From assembly GCF_019145195.1 (NCBI RefSeq), contig NZ_JAHSTW010000001.1, positions 248,001 to 312,000 of the forward strand: a stretch of 64,000 bases of DNA, written 5' to 3'. Below, piece by piece: positions 20,850 through 29,872 of the stretch. The notes under the pieces were generated by a model, which worked only from the letters and a program-made list of their open reading frames with translations, made no database searches and was not told where the DNA came from. A program made the translations under genes and the position numbers. Position 1 is the stretch's first letter; the number at the start of each line of letters is the position of its first letter. The DNA is from Pseudomonas siliginis. Its GTDB lineage: Bacteria > Pseudomonadota > Gammaproteobacteria > Pseudomonadales > Pseudomonadaceae.

Positions 20850-21911
20850 ATGACCCAGACAGCTCTAGTCGTGGGCGCCAGCGGCATTGTCGGCAGCGCC
20901 ATCACCCAGTTACTTATCGACAACCAGTGGCAGGTCGCCGCGCTGTCGAGGCATCCATCTCAACTTCAAGGCGTGATCCCTGTCGCGGCGGACCTTCAGG
21001 ATCCAGCCTCTTTGGAACAGGCGCTGAGGGATGTGAAACCCACGCATGTGTTCATTACCACATGGTCGCGGCAAGCCACGGAGGCCGAGAACATTCGCGT
21101 CAATGCCGCCATGGTGCGCAACGTGCTCTCGGCCATTCGCCCAGCGAAAAGCGTCAAACACGTAGCACTGGTTACCGGCCTGAAACACTACCTCGGCCCG
21201 TTCGAAGCCTATGGTAAAGGCAGCCTGCCACAGACGCCGTTTCGCGAAGAACAGGGTCGTCTGGAAGTCGAGAATTTCTATTACGCTCAGGAAAACGAAC
21301 TCTTCGCCGCGGCTGAAAAGGATGGCTTCACGTGGAGCGTTCATCGCCCGCATACCGTCACTGGGGTGGCCGTGGGCAATGCGATGAACATGGCGACCAC
21401 CCTCGCCGTCTATGCCTCGATTTGCAAACACACCAATCGCCCGTTTGTGTTTCCCGGATCCAGAGTGCAGTGGGACAGCCTCACCGACATGACCGATGCG
21501 CGGCAGTTGGCGAAGCAACAACTGTGGGCGGCCACCACCCCGGCTGCGGCCAACCAGGCGTTCAACGTCACTAATGGCGATGTATTCCGCTGGAAATGGA
21601 TGTGGGGCCGCATTGCCGAATACTTCGACCTGCCTGCTGCTGACTATCCCGCGTCACCCTCGCCTCTAGAGAAGCAGATGGCGGACGATCAAGCCGTATG
21701 GACGAAAATAGTCGCCGAGCACGGTTTGAAAGAATCCGATATCGATCGCCTGATTTCCCCATGGCATACCGATGCAGATCTCGGTCGCCCTATCGAAGTG
21801 GTCACGGATATGTCGAAAAGCCGCCTGATGGGCTTCACTGCCTACCAGGCGAGCGATCAGGCATTTTTCGACGTGTTCGACAAACTGCGGGAGATGCGCT
21901 TGATCCCCTAG
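20850..21911 (+). CDS. SDR-family oxidoreductase (PRISE / iridoid synthase-like)
   Basis: A 353-residue extended short-chain dehydrogenase. The NAD(P)-binding motif GASGIVGS lies at about 9-16. Family blocks of the progesterone 5-beta-reductase/iridoid synthase-like (PRISE) group follow: HVFITTWSRQ, VALVTGLKHYLGPFEAY, FREEQGRLEVENFYYAQE, WSVHRPHTVTG and NVTNGDVFRWKWMW. These enzymes reduce activated C=C bonds of enones with NADPH; the bacterial physiological substrate is unknown. CAGGAG precedes the ATG at 20850. It is a single-gene unit divergent from the kinase-like gene. Confidence 0.88.
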   Translation: MTQTALVVGASGIVGSAITQLLIDNQWQVAALSRHPSQLQGVIPVAADLQDPASLEQALRDVKPTHVFITTWSRQATEAENIRVNAAMVRNVLSAIRPAKSVKHVALVTGLKHYLGPFEAYGKGSLPQTPFREEQGRLEVENFYYAQENELFAAAEKDGFTWSVHRPHTVTGVAVGNAMNMATTLAVYASICKHTNRPFVFPGSRVQWDSLTDMTDARQLAKQQLWAATTPAAANQAFNVTNGDVFRWKWMWGRIAEYFDLPAADYPASPSPLEKQMADDQAVWTKIVAEHGLKESDIDRLISPWHTDADLGRPIEVVTDMSKSRLMGFTAYQASDQAFFDVFDKLREMRLIP

Positions 21912-22284
21912 GCGGTTCCAGACAGATAAGGTGGGCACCTGGCGTGCCCCCTCATTCAACAGTCATTTCCACGCCCTCGCCCCCCACATCTGCGACTTTC
22001 ATTCGCCCTGTGAAATCCTCCTGCCAGTCACCGGCAGAACGCAGCCGATCGTATATCCCAACTACAAAATAGCGCCTTCCACAGGTATCGCTCTGTATCC
22101 AAGTGTGTACGGACGCAAACACGTTACACAACATTGATCTTCCCGCCCCCTCAGACACAAGCGAGATACACCAGCACGATGAACTGCGCTCACGGCCAGC
22201 GCAGTGCTCCTGTGCCTGACAGCTGTCATTGGGAGCACCTGAACGGCTTCCACTTTCTTGACGACGAGTCGGAGGATTAAACCC
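21912..22284. other. 373-base spacer before the HvfX-like gene
   Basis: No convincing plus-strand gene. A short minus-strand frame at 21952-22134 is listed separately at low confidence. The right end holds the promoter and GGAGG ribosome binding site of the DoxX-family gene. Confidence 0.5.
21952..22134 (-). CDS. Possible small protein of 60 residues
   Basis: A 60-codon frame starting MLCNVFASVHTW and ending in an acidic tail (VADVGGEGVEMTVE). GGGAAG lies close before the ATG. The middle part reads like the end of a real protein, but I recognise no family. It could be a remnant or chance; it is convergent with the SDR gene. Low support. Confidence 0.25.
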   Translation of the reverse strand: MLCNVFASVHTWIQSDTCGRRYFVVGIYDRLRSAGDWQEDFTGRMKVADVGGEGVEMTVE

Positions 22285-22800
22285 ATGCATACAAACGCGT
22301 TATCGGTCTTGAATCGCCTGCACCTTAATCTTGATCGCGCTGGAGACTGGATCGCCCCTTTGAGCCTGCGCGTTTTTCTGGCCTGGGAGTTTTTTGAAGC
22401 GGGATGGGAAAAGTGGAACGGTGAGAACTGGTTCCCCAGCATTCAAGGGGCCTTTCCTTTTCCCTTCAATCAGCTGCCGGCTACGTTCAATTGGCAGTTA
22501 TCCATGTGGGCAGAACTGCTCTGTTCCATCGCTTTGCTTGTAGGCCTGGGAACACGCCTCTCGGCACTGATCCTCATAGTGGTCACCGTCGTGGCAACTG
22601 CCGCAGTTCACTGGCCAGCAGAGTGGTCGACGTTGAGCGAACTGGCTATGGGGTACTCCATCAGCAACAAAGGCTACGGCAATTTCAAGCTACCGTTGAT
22701 CTATCTCGTCGCACTTCTGCCACTGGTATTCACAGGCGCCGGCAAGCTGAGCCTGGATGCATTCATCGATCGGTATCTCAAGCGCTTGAATGCACGCTGA
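22285..22800 (+). CDS. hvfX: DoxX-family membrane protein, HvfX-like
   Basis: A 171-residue inner-membrane protein of the DoxX superfamily. It has the family opening ([19 protein letters not shown]) and four hydrophobic spans, the later ones around [35 protein letters not shown] and [16 protein letters not shown]. The [11 protein letters not shown] and [15 protein letters not shown] blocks are those of the DoxX proteins that accompany HvfABC/bufferin RiPP clusters. GGAGG lies eight bases before the ATG at 22285. The genes for the peroxide reductase and HvfB-, HvfC- and HvfA-like proteins follow on the same strand, which supports the HvfX name. Confidence 0.78.
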   Translation: MHTNALSVLNRLHLNLDRAGDWIAPLSLRVFLAWEFFEAGWEKWNGENWFPSIQGAFPFPFNQLPATFNWQLSMWAELLCSIALLVGLGTRLSALILIVVTVVATAAVHWPAEWSTLSELAMGYSISNKGYGNFKLPLIYLVALLPLVFTGAGKLSLDAFIDRYLKRLNAR

Positions 22801-22861
22801 GTGTTATTGCGTCACCAAGGTTATCGCTCTCAACCCCCGCTAGTTAATCAGGAGTTTCACC

Positions 22862-23281
22862 ATGACCCATATTGATAAAGTGCTGTACACCGGCAAAGTC
22901 CATACCTCCTCGGGTGGTCGTAATGGCACCGCCCTCAGTGACGACGGCCGATTGGATATAAAGCTGTCATCGCCTGGCACCTCTGGCGCCGGTACCAACC
23001 CAGAGCAGTTGTTCGCCGCAGGTTGGTCGGCTTGTTTTATCGGTGCAATGGGACTAGCGGCGAGCAAGCTGAAAGTCACCCTCCCGGGTGACCTTGCCGT
23101 CGACGCCGAAGTGGATCTAGGCACAACCGATGGCGCTTATTTCCTCCAGGCTCGCCTCAACGTCTCCCTTCCCGGGCTGGATCGCAACGTCGCTCAAGAC
23201 CTGATCGATACCGCACACCAGACATGCCCGTACTCCAAAGCGACGCGGAACAACATCAACGTGGTGATCAACCTCGTTTGA
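22862..23281 (+). CDS. ohr: Organic hydroperoxide resistance protein (Ohr)
   Basis: A 139-residue OsmC-superfamily thiol peroxidase of the Ohr branch. The two active cysteines are at 58 (WSACFIGAM) and 122 ([12 protein letters not shown]), and the catalytic Arg20 (GGRNG) and Glu48 (NPEQLF) are present. Ohr reduces organic hydroperoxides using lipoylated proteins. AGGAG precedes the ATG at 22862. No OhrR regulator is next to it. It sits between the HvfX- and HvfB-like genes, 61 bases after one and 112 before the other, so it is probably co-transcribed with the RiPP cluster. Confidence 0.9.
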   Translation: MTHIDKVLYTGKVHTSSGGRNGTALSDDGRLDIKLSSPGTSGAGTNPEQLFAAGWSACFIGAMGLAASKLKVTLPGDLAVDAEVDLGTTDGAYFLQARLNVSLPGLDRNVAQDLIDTAHQTCPYSKATRNNINVVINLV

Positions 23282-23393
23282 GCAGAACCGTGGCGGGTTT
23301 CAATCACCCGATTCACACCCCCCGGCTGCCAGCGGTAACCGTGGAGGTGCTGTGGATCGGGGGTTCCAGACGTCGAGTCGGAGTATTGAGTTC

Positions 23394-24278
23394 ATGCAAA
23401 CGAACACTTCATCATCAACACATTTAGATCCACAGCTCCCCTTTGGGGCGACCGTCGGGCTCGGGTTGCGCCGTGCGCTGCTCAACACGCTTCGCGACGC
23501 TCCAGTCGGGGATTTCGATTTTCTAGAGGTTGCTCCAGAGAACTGGATCGGCATCGGTGGCGCTCATGGTGAGGCCTTGCAGTTGCTGGCTGAACGCTAC
23601 CCGCTGTCATGCCATGGCCTGTCACTGTCGCTGGGTGGCAGTGCGCCGCTGGACGAATCTTTTCTTGAGCAAGTCCGCGGGTTTCTTGATCGCTTCAACG
23701 TGCCGTTCTATAGCGAACACCTGAGTTACTGCAGTGACGATGGCCATTTATACGACCTGCTGCCGTTGCCATTCACTGAGGAGGCCGTTCATCACGTTGC
23801 TGCGCGCATCCGCCGTGCGCAGGACATTCTCGGTCGTCGTCTTGCTGTAGAAAACGTCTCTTACTACGCCGCTGCTCATCAGGACATGGACGAACTTGCT
23901 TTTACCAATGCAGTACTCCGCGAGGCGGATTGCGACCTGTTGCTCGACGTTAACAATGTGTACGTAAACTCGGTGAACCACAGCTTCGATCCAGCGGTTT
24001 TCCTCGCAGGCCTGGAACCAGAACGCGTAGTCGCCATGCATGTGGCTGGCCACTACGACGAAGCTGATGACCTGATCATCGACACCCATGGTGCTTCGGT
24101 CAAACCGGTAGTCTGGTCATTGCTGGGACAGGCTTATGACCTTTTCGGCGTGAAGCCAACCCTGCTGGAGCGCGATTTCAACTTTCCGTCCTACGACGAA
24201 CTGGTGGCTGAGCTGAACACCATCAGGCGCTTGCAGCGCGACGCGGATGCTTTGTTGCGGGTGAGCGTCGATGGCTGA
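23394..24278 (+). CDS. hvfB: HvfB-like multinuclear iron peptide oxidase (DUF692, MNIO)
   Basis: A 294-residue TIM-barrel enzyme of the DUF692/MNIO family (MbnB relatives). The metal-ligand pattern is visible: [39 protein letters not shown] and LLERDFN. HvfB-type MNIOs convert Cys residues of EGKCG motifs in a precursor peptide into thiooxazole or oxazolone/thioamide groups. The ATG at 23394 is used; a GTG at 23352 with GGAGG upstream is an alternative that adds 14 residues. The end overlaps the HvfC-like start by eight bases. The EGKCG-bearing precursor gene is two positions downstream. Confidence 0.88.
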   Translation: MQTNTSSSTHLDPQLPFGATVGLGLRRALLNTLRDAPVGDFDFLEVAPENWIGIGGAHGEALQLLAERYPLSCHGLSLSLGGSAPLDESFLEQVRGFLDRFNVPFYSEHLSYCSDDGHLYDLLPLPFTEEAVHHVAARIRRAQDILGRRLAVENVSYYAAAHQDMDELAFTNAVLREADCDLLLDVNNVYVNSVNHSFDPAVFLAGLEPERVVAMHVAGHYDEADDLIIDTHGASVKPVVWSLLGQAYDLFGVKPTLLERDFNFPSYDELVAELNTIRRLQRDADALLRVSVDG

Positions 24279-25062
24279 CTCCCCTTCAAGTTTGCACAGT
24301 CAGCAGCTCGCACTGACCCGGTACCTGCGTGACCCGGACAGTTATGCGCCGCCTGCGCAGATGAATCCCGAGAGAGCACAGGTCTATCTCAACCTGGTGT
24401 TGAACAATCTGTTGGGGTTGCTGGGTGGGACGTTTCCGGTGCTGGTTGCCGTGCTGGGTGATGCCGGTTGGCGTGCGCTGGTACGGCGTTTTTTGCGTGA
24501 CTACCGCGCGCAAACGCCACGCTTCGGAGAAATTGCTCGTGAGTTTGTAGGCTTCGTAGCGAGCCTGGAGGACTCGCCCGGTTTTGAGCATCCCTGGTAC
24601 CCGTTCTTGCCTGAATTGGCTCATTACGAGTGGGTGGAAATGGCGCTGCAACAGTTGGACGCTGCGCCGTTAAAAGCCAGTGATGCGGCGCATTTACTCG
24701 ACCGTCCCCTCAGGCTTTCCCCGCTCGTCTGGCCGCTGGCTTACACCTGGGCGGTACATCGTCTCGGGCCAGGTCATCTGCCTTCTGAACCGCCAGAACA
24801 ACCAACGTTGCTGCTGATCAGCCGTGTGCCGAGTGGCCAAGTGCAATTCTCCCAGGTCAGCCCTCTCGCGTTCCGTTTGTTGCAGCGGATCGAGCAGTTC
24901 CCTCACATGGATGGTCGAGCGCAGTTGCAGGCTTTGGCTGCGGAGGCTGGTGCAACAGACGTGACCGGCTTCGTCGCTGACGCACTGGTGCTGCTGCGCC
25001 AGCTGCATGCGCAAGCTGCCGTCGGCGTAGCCGCGACACCCGTTTTAAAGCTGTTGTCCTGA
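24271..25062 (+). CDS. hvfC: HvfC-like RiPP maturation partner (DUF2063)
   Basis: A 263-residue protein with the N-terminal DUF2063 putative DNA-binding-like domain (about 10-100): [38 protein letters not shown] and FRDY-like [12 protein letters not shown]. The rest contains the [13 protein letters not shown] block of HvfC/MbnC-type partners, which bind the precursor leader and activate the MNIO enzyme. It starts inside the end of the hvfB-like gene, so translation is coupled. The C-terminal part is less conserved. Family is clear; its function rests on related RiPP systems. Confidence 0.85.
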   Translation: MADSPSSLHSQQLALTRYLRDPDSYAPPAQMNPERAQVYLNLVLNNLLGLLGGTFPVLVAVLGDAGWRALVRRFLRDYRAQTPRFGEIAREFVGFVASLEDSPGFEHPWYPFLPELAHYEWVEMALQQLDAAPLKASDAAHLLDRPLRLSPLVWPLAYTWAVHRLGPGHLPSEPPEQPTLLLISRVPSGQVQFSQVSPLAFRLLQRIEQFPHMDGRAQLQALAAEAGATDVTGFVADALVLLRQLHAQAAVGVAATPVLKLLS

Positions 25063-25314
25063 CTGACGCGCAAAGGCTGAGGTCAGTTTTTGTATCTCTA
25101 TGTACCCAAACGCGAAGTCTTGGGATTGGCTTACAAATGCTCCGCTCGCCGATACATCGCCGATACATGACTCCCGCTAAATAGGCCTACCCGAACTAGG
25201 ACGCTCTGTCGAAGTGGACGACGCTTGCGCCCTTCGCCTCGAGCGTCCTTGAGGGTCTATCCGCCCTGTGGCATGAATCGCGGCCTCGCCGCGCAAAGCA
25301 TCTGGAGAAGCACT

Positions 25315-25782
25315 ATGTACCGTAAACCAATGTCGAACAAAACCAGTCTTGGCCTGGCCGCAATTGCTTTAGCCGGTGGCATGAGCCTGGCATCGTCTGC
25401 GGCATTCGCTGTAGAGCCATTGCCTCAAGGTTATCAATTGGCATCGGCGGATAAAGCCGGCGAAGGTAAATGTGGTGAAGGCAAATGCGGCGCCAGCGAA
25501 GCCAGCGACAAGTCCGCTACTGCCGAGGGCAAATGCGGTGAAGGCAAATGTGGCGACGACTCTTTCGCTCGCACAGATACCGACCATGATGGCCTCGTCT
25601 CTCTTAAAGAGCTGCTGGCTGTGGCACCTCAGGGCGGTGAAGAATTCAAAGCGATGGACACCAACCACGATGGTTTTCTTTCGGAAGGTGAGGTCTACAA
25701 GTTCAGAACCAACCAGTACATCTCCAATGGCAAAAAAGTCCCCACCGAGCTATTTACCCGCATGAGCAAAGCGCAGAACTGA
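25315..25782 (+). CDS. hvfA: HvfA-like copper-binding RiPP precursor with two EF-hands
   Basis: A 155-residue secreted precursor. A signal peptide ends near residue 32 (AAFA). Four EGKCG motifs occur as two tandem pairs at 50-59 and 71-80; their cysteines (53, 58, 74, 79) are the only ones in the protein. Two canonical EF-hand loops follow: DTDHDGLVSLKE at 88-99 and DTNHDGFLSEGE at 115-126. The EGKCG motif is the modified site in HvfA/bufferin copper-binding peptides, so the upstream HvfB and HvfC pair should act here. GGAGAAG precedes the ATG at 25315. The gene is 253 bases after hvfC, so it may have its own promoter. The calcium-binding part is unexpected and is discussed in the findings. 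Confidence 0.88.
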   Translation: MYRKPMSNKTSLGLAAIALAGGMSLASSAAFAVEPLPQGYQLASADKAGEGKCGEGKCGASEASDKSATAEGKCGEGKCGDDSFARTDTDHDGLVSLKELLAVAPQGGEEFKAMDTNHDGFLSEGEVYKFRTNQYISNGKKVPTELFTRMSKAQN

Positions 25783-25801
25783 TTCCTCCCGCCGTAGCAT
25801 T

Positions 25802-25833
25802 CGCCCTCCCCGCGCCTGCAGCCAGGGAGGGCG
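25802..25833. terminator. Terminator-like hairpin after the RiPP precursor gene
   Basis: A nine-bp stem CGCCCTCCC / GGGAGGGCG with a 14-base loop, followed by ATTTATCTT. It closes the hvf unit 20 bases after the stop. Confidence 0.7.
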
Positions 25834-25986
25834 ATTTATCTTCTGCAAAGCCCCCAGTTGTATTGATTACATCGCGTCATAAGTGATGTTCTCCGCCCCT
25901 GATTTATCCCCTGAACGCAACACTCTAAAGTCCATCCCACTGCTCCCCTCATCATGTCGATGGGGCGCCTACTGGAGACTTATCCC

Positions 25987-26202
25987 ATGCCTTTCATCAG
26001 CGTTCGTATCACTCGCGACGGCGTCACCAAAGAACAGAAATCTCAAGTCATCGCCGAGATCACCAAAACCATGCAAACCGTCCTCAACAAGGACCCGCAC
26101 CTCACCCACATCGTTATTGAAGAGGTCGACACCGACAACTGGGGCTATGCCGGAATTACCACCACCGAGTACCGCCAACAACTGACGGAGTCGAAGAAAT
26201 GA
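25987..26202 (+). CDS. 4-Oxalocrotonate tautomerase family protein
   Basis: A 71-residue tautomerase-superfamily protein. The catalytic proline follows the initiator Met directly (MPFISVRITRDGVTKEQK), the start that fixes the reading at 25987; in-frame codons upstream would bury it. The IVIEEVDTDNWGYAG segment is the second conserved block. Such small hexameric enzymes move double bonds in enols. Its stop overlaps the start of the DsbA-like gene in an ATGA arrangement, so they share a transcript. GGAGA lies nine bases upstream. The substrate is unknown. Confidence 0.88.
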   Translation: MPFISVRITRDGVTKEQKSQVIAEITKTMQTVLNKDPHLTHIVIEEVDTDNWGYAGITTTEYRQQLTESKK

Positions 26203-26855
26203 CTTTCCCCGTCAGTATCGACTTTGTGTCGGATGTCGTGTGCCCCTGGTGCGCACTCGGCGCCACAGCGCTGGAACAAGCCATCGCCAATGTTGCCGGC
26301 GAGGTTGCCGTGGAGCTGACCTTCAAGCCCTTCGAACTGAACCCGGACATGCCGGCCGAGGGCGAGCACGCCATCAAGCACATGATGCGCAAATACGGGC
26401 GCAGCGCCGAAGAAGTCGCTTCGCGCAATGAAATGATCGTCGCGCGTGGCAAAGCCATCGGTTTTCAGTTCGACCTGGACAAGCGCAGCCATTTCTACAA
26501 CACCTTCGATGCCCATCGCCTTCTGCTCTGGGCCGTGCAGGAAGGCCGCCAGGTCGCGCTGAAGAAAATCCTGATCGAGGCTTATTTCACCAATGGCGAG
26601 AACCCCAGCGACCACGAAACACTGGTGCGCCTGGCCGGTGAAGCGGGACTTTCAACCACCCGCGCCCGAGAGATTTTGACTAGCGAGGCGTTCGCTCTCG
26701 AGGTCCGTGAACTAGAGAGTTTTTACCTTGAGCGCGGAATTAATTCGGTCCCGGCCATGGTACTGAACGGTCGTCAGTTGGTGTCCGGATCGCTATCAGT
26801 CAAGGAATACGAGCAAATCCTCAGGCAAGTGGCACGAGAGTCCGCCCCGGCCTGA
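26199..26855 (+). CDS. DsbA-family oxidoreductase (FrnE-like)
   Basis: A 218-residue thioredoxin-fold protein of the FrnE/HCCA-isomerase-like branch. The active-site CPWC is at 15-18 in DFVSDVVCPWCALG. The helical insertion and the C-terminal INSVPAMVLNGRQLVSG with the cis-Pro block complete the family pattern. No signal peptide is present, so it works in the cytoplasm, probably on disulfides or as a glutathione-type isomerase. The start overlaps the tautomerase stop. The tautomerase partner suggests a small catabolic or stress unit. Confidence 0.88.
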   Translation: MTFPVSIDFVSDVVCPWCALGATALEQAIANVAGEVAVELTFKPFELNPDMPAEGEHAIKHMMRKYGRSAEEVASRNEMIVARGKAIGFQFDLDKRSHFYNTFDAHRLLLWAVQEGRQVALKKILIEAYFTNGENPSDHETLVRLAGEAGLSTTRAREILTSEAFALEVRELESFYLERGINSVPAMVLNGRQLVSGSLSVKEYEQILRQVARESAPA

Positions 26856-26953
26856 CAAAGCGACTTAACTTCAATACCAGTTATTAACCATTTGGCCGGG
26901 GCCTTGGTGAAGTGACCGCCCCACTTCCTTTCATCAACGTCAAGTGAACCGTC

Positions 26954-27982
26954 ATGCCTCACGACTTGAATCAACTGGAAACTGCGCTGGCTGCTTACCC
27001 CCGAGTGGCGCTGCTGGAAGGCCCGACACCGATTCAGAAGCTGTCCCGCCTGAGCCGGGCAGCCGAACTGCATGGCTGCAACCTGTACGTCAAACGCGAT
27101 GATCTGATGGGCCTCGGCGGTGGTGGTAACAAACTGCGCAAACTTGAATTCCTGCTTGGCGAAGCATTGGCCGAAGGCGCGGACACACTGGTTACCTGGG
27201 GCGGTTTTCAATCCAATCACGCCCGGCTGACCGCCGCCGTCGCGGCCCGCCAAGGTTTGGCCTGCGAGCTTATCCTGACCCCGTCTGCGGTGCGCAGCGA
27301 TGATGATTTTTGTCATAACGGCAACGTATTGCTCGATGGCCTGTTTGGCGCAAAGGTCCATCGACTGCCGCGGGGTTTGACGCCCGATAGCTACGCTGGT
27401 GAATTGCTTAGCGCGCTCAAAAGCCAGGGCAAAAAAACCTTCCTCATACCATTGGGCGGCTCCAGCCCCAGGGGCAGTCTGGGCTACGCCGCTTGTGCGG
27501 GAGAGATCCTCCGCCAGGCAGACGCGCTCGGCGTTCACTTCGAGCGGATCATCATCCCCAACGGCAGCGCCGGAACCCATTCAGGACTGCAAGCGGGTCT
27601 GGCACTCGCTCGATCATCAACCGAAGTTATCGGCTACTCGGTGTTGGCCAAAGAGGAGCAGGCCACGGCGACGACACTGGAAAAAACTCGGGAAACCTTG
27701 CAGCTCCTGGCCCCGTCCGCATCCCTTGTGGAAGGCGCAATCACTGTAGATGGCAGTCAACGTGGCGACGCCTATGGCGCCCCCACCGAATCGATGCTCG
27801 AAGCGGTTCGGCTGCTGGCCTCTGTTGAGGGCTTGCTGACGGATCCGGTCTACGGTGGCAAGGCCTTCGCCGGGTTGCTCGCTGCCGTGCGCCAAGGCGA
27901 CTACCCGGCAGGAAGCAATCTACTGTTTGTGATGACCGGCGGCTTGCCTGGCCTTTTTGCCTACCGCAGCGCCTTCAACTGA
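26954..27982 (+). CDS. dcyD: D-cysteine desulfhydrase (PLP-dependent)
   Basis: A 342-residue fold-II PLP enzyme of the D-cysteine desulfhydrase/ACC-deaminase family. The PLP lysine is in GGGGNKLRKLEFLL and the substrate loop is WGGFQSNHARLTAA; PNGSAGTHSGLQAG is the phosphate-binding loop and DPVYGGKAFAGL the family end block. The pattern is that of D-cysteine desulfhydrase, which breaks D-cysteine into pyruvate, sulfide and ammonia; ACC deaminase is a related alternative. It is preceded by 98 bases after the DsbA-like gene and followed by an amidohydrolase-like gene. ATG at 26954 has only a weak binding site (GTGAA). Confidence 0.85.
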   Translation: MPHDLNQLETALAAYPRVALLEGPTPIQKLSRLSRAAELHGCNLYVKRDDLMGLGGGGNKLRKLEFLLGEALAEGADTLVTWGGFQSNHARLTAAVAARQGLACELILTPSAVRSDDDFCHNGNVLLDGLFGAKVHRLPRGLTPDSYAGELLSALKSQGKKTFLIPLGGSSPRGSLGYAACAGEILRQADALGVHFERIIIPNGSAGTHSGLQAGLALARSSTEVIGYSVLAKEEQATATTLEKTRETLQLLAPSASLVEGAITVDGSQRGDAYGAPTESMLEAVRLLASVEGLLTDPVYGGKAFAGLLAAVRQGDYPAGSNLLFVMTGGLPGLFAYRSAFN

Positions 27983-28066
27983 CTTGAGCTTTTTCGTCGT
28001 CATAAAAAACTGATGCCCGGGCGAGCCCACGGCATCGGTCACTCAACTTGCGTGGAGTACATCGTC

Positions 28067-28696
28067 ATGTCGAACGCCCCTTATCCGCTGAACCGCACCG
28101 CTTACCTGCTGGTCGATCCGTACAACGATTTTCTCTCGGAAAACGGTAAGGTCTTCCCCTTGATCAAGCCGATTGCCGAACAGGTCGGGCTGCTCGACAA
28201 CCTGCGAGCCCTCGATCGCGCCGTACGAGCGCAGAACATTCCGGTGGTCATCGTGCCGCACCACCGCTGGGAACATGGCGACTACGAAGGCTGGGATCAT
28301 CCAACACCGACCCAGTGCAAAATCATGCACATGCACCACTTCGCACGCGGTGAATGGGGCGGCGAATGGCATCCCGATTTTGCGCCGAAGGACGGCGACA
28401 TTGTCGTGCAGGAACATTGGGGCTCCAGCGGCTTTGCCAATACCGACCTTGATTTTCGCCTGAAGCAGAAAGGCATCACCCACGTCATCATCGTCGGCCT
28501 GCTCGCAAACACCTGCATCGAAGCGACCGCCCGCTACGCCTCGGAACTGGGCTACCACGTCACGCTGGTGCGCGATGCGACCGCCGCATTCCGTGCAGAA
28601 ATGATGCACGCCGCCCACGAGTTGAACGGGCCGACTTTCGCTCATTCAATCGTCACCACCCAGGAATTGATTGAAGCGCTTGCAGCGCAGGTGTAA
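28067..28696 (+). CDS. Isochorismatase-family cysteine hydrolase
   Basis: A 209-residue isochorismatase-like hydrolase. The catalytic Asp is in LVDPYNDFLSENGK and the catalytic Cys in LLANTCIEATARYASELGYHV. The usual catalytic Lys position is in VVQEHWGSSGFANTDLDF, where His or Glu stands instead, as in a subgroup of the family. Members hydrolyse amides such as nicotinamide or N-carbamoyl compounds. The start at 28067 has GGAG ten bases upstream; the longer frame lacks similarity. It may be co-transcribed with the desulfhydrase gene 84 bases upstream. Confidence 0.85.
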   Translation: MSNAPYPLNRTAYLLVDPYNDFLSENGKVFPLIKPIAEQVGLLDNLRALDRAVRAQNIPVVIVPHHRWEHGDYEGWDHPTPTQCKIMHMHHFARGEWGGEWHPDFAPKDGDIVVQEHWGSSGFANTDLDFRLKQKGITHVIIVGLLANTCIEATARYASELGYHVTLVRDATAAFRAEMMHAAHELNGPTFAHSIVTTQELIEALAAQV

Positions 28697-28882
28697 TGGC
28701 GAGGAACCTCACCGATTTCGCCAGTTTGCCGTAGCGCGCTCACTCCAAGGACAACTCAGCGCTTGATCGACCGCCAATAAGAGCTGTGCAGAAATCAGCT
28801 TGAGCCACCTGTTCGTGTCGGCTTCAATGGCAGGAAAATTCGCTGATGGTCGATGTAGATCCGTCTTCCCGGCGAAACGCTT

Positions 28883-29764
28883 CTACAACATTTGCTCGCG
28901 TAGAAAATCGATGAACGCCATCGTCCGCGCTGAACGTCGTCGCTCGCGGCTGAGTACGGCGCTGACAGGCAGCGCGCTGGTCTGATAGTTATCGAGTACG
29001 GTACTCACCCTGCCCTGCTCGACGTCAGCTGTGAACAGCCATTGCGGTGAGAGGGAAATACCCAAGCCGCAGAGCACCATTTCGCGGATGGCCTCGCTGC
29101 TATTGCTGGTGACGTTGCCCTGAATGGCTACATCGAGTTCCTCGGCGCTGTGGGTAAAGTGCCAACGGTCGTAATGCTCCAGCAACGTGAAGCCGATGCA
29201 GTTGTGATCGGACAGTTCGCTGGGCTCACGTGGCACGCCGTGCAGAGCCAGGTAAGCGGGCGCGGCATAGACACGCCGTGGGCTATTGCCCAGTGGCAGT
29301 GCCACCAATCCCTCGTTCTTCACCGCGCCAATGCGTATAGCCAGATCAATGTTTTCCTTGAGCAGGTCTTCATTGTGGTCACTCAGCCGCAGGTCAATCC
29401 GCACATCAGGATGGCGTTGCAGGAAAGTCCCTATGAGCGGCGCAATGCATAACCTTCCATAACTGACCGGCGCGGCGACTCGTAAAGGGCCGGCAATCTG
29501 CTCCTGGCCACTGGTAAAGCTCCGTGTAGCAGTTTCGACGTGGCCGAGAATTTCCTGGCAGTGGTCGTAGAAGCGTTGACCTTGGTCGGTCAGGGCCAGG
29601 TGCCGAGTGCTGCGTGCGAAAAGTGGCCCACCCAGATACTGCTCCAGCGCGCGCACTTGCTTACTCACTGCCGGCTGCCCCACGTTCAGTTCACGGGCGA
29701 CCGCCGAGAAAGACCCGCGCTCCACGACGCGAACAAAGACATGCATGCTGTCGAACAGATCCAT
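28883..29764 (-). CDS. LysR-family transcriptional regulator
   Basis: A 293-residue LysR regulator. The helix-turn-helix is at about 17-60 (GSFSAVARELNVGQPAVSKQVRALEQYLGGPLFAR), followed by the linker helix and a LysR-substrate domain (GPLRVAAPVSYGRLCIAPLI, DLAIRIG). It belongs to the CrgA-like group. It is divergent from the quinone oxidoreductase gene with 108 bases between starts, so that gene is the likely target. The DNA-binding end is typical in length. Confidence 0.92.
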   Translation of the reverse strand: MDLFDSMHVFVRVVERGSFSAVARELNVGQPAVSKQVRALEQYLGGPLFARSTRHLALTDQGQRFYDHCQEILGHVETATRSFTSGQEQIAGPLRVAAPVSYGRLCIAPLIGTFLQRHPDVRIDLRLSDHNEDLLKENIDLAIRIGAVKNEGLVALPLGNSPRRVYAAPAYLALHGVPREPSELSDHNCIGFTLLEHYDRWHFTHSAEELDVAIQGNVTSNSSEAIREMVLCGLGISLSPQWLFTADVEQGRVSTVLDNYQTSALPVSAVLSRERRRSARTMAFIDFLREQML

Positions 29765-29872
29765 CGACGATTGGTTCTCTTTGGGGAATAAGTCATATGC
29801 ACATTGGGTTTCTTATCGGAATGATTAAAGCGCGGCAATCTGTAAGCGTCCATCCCAACACAGGTTCGCGCC

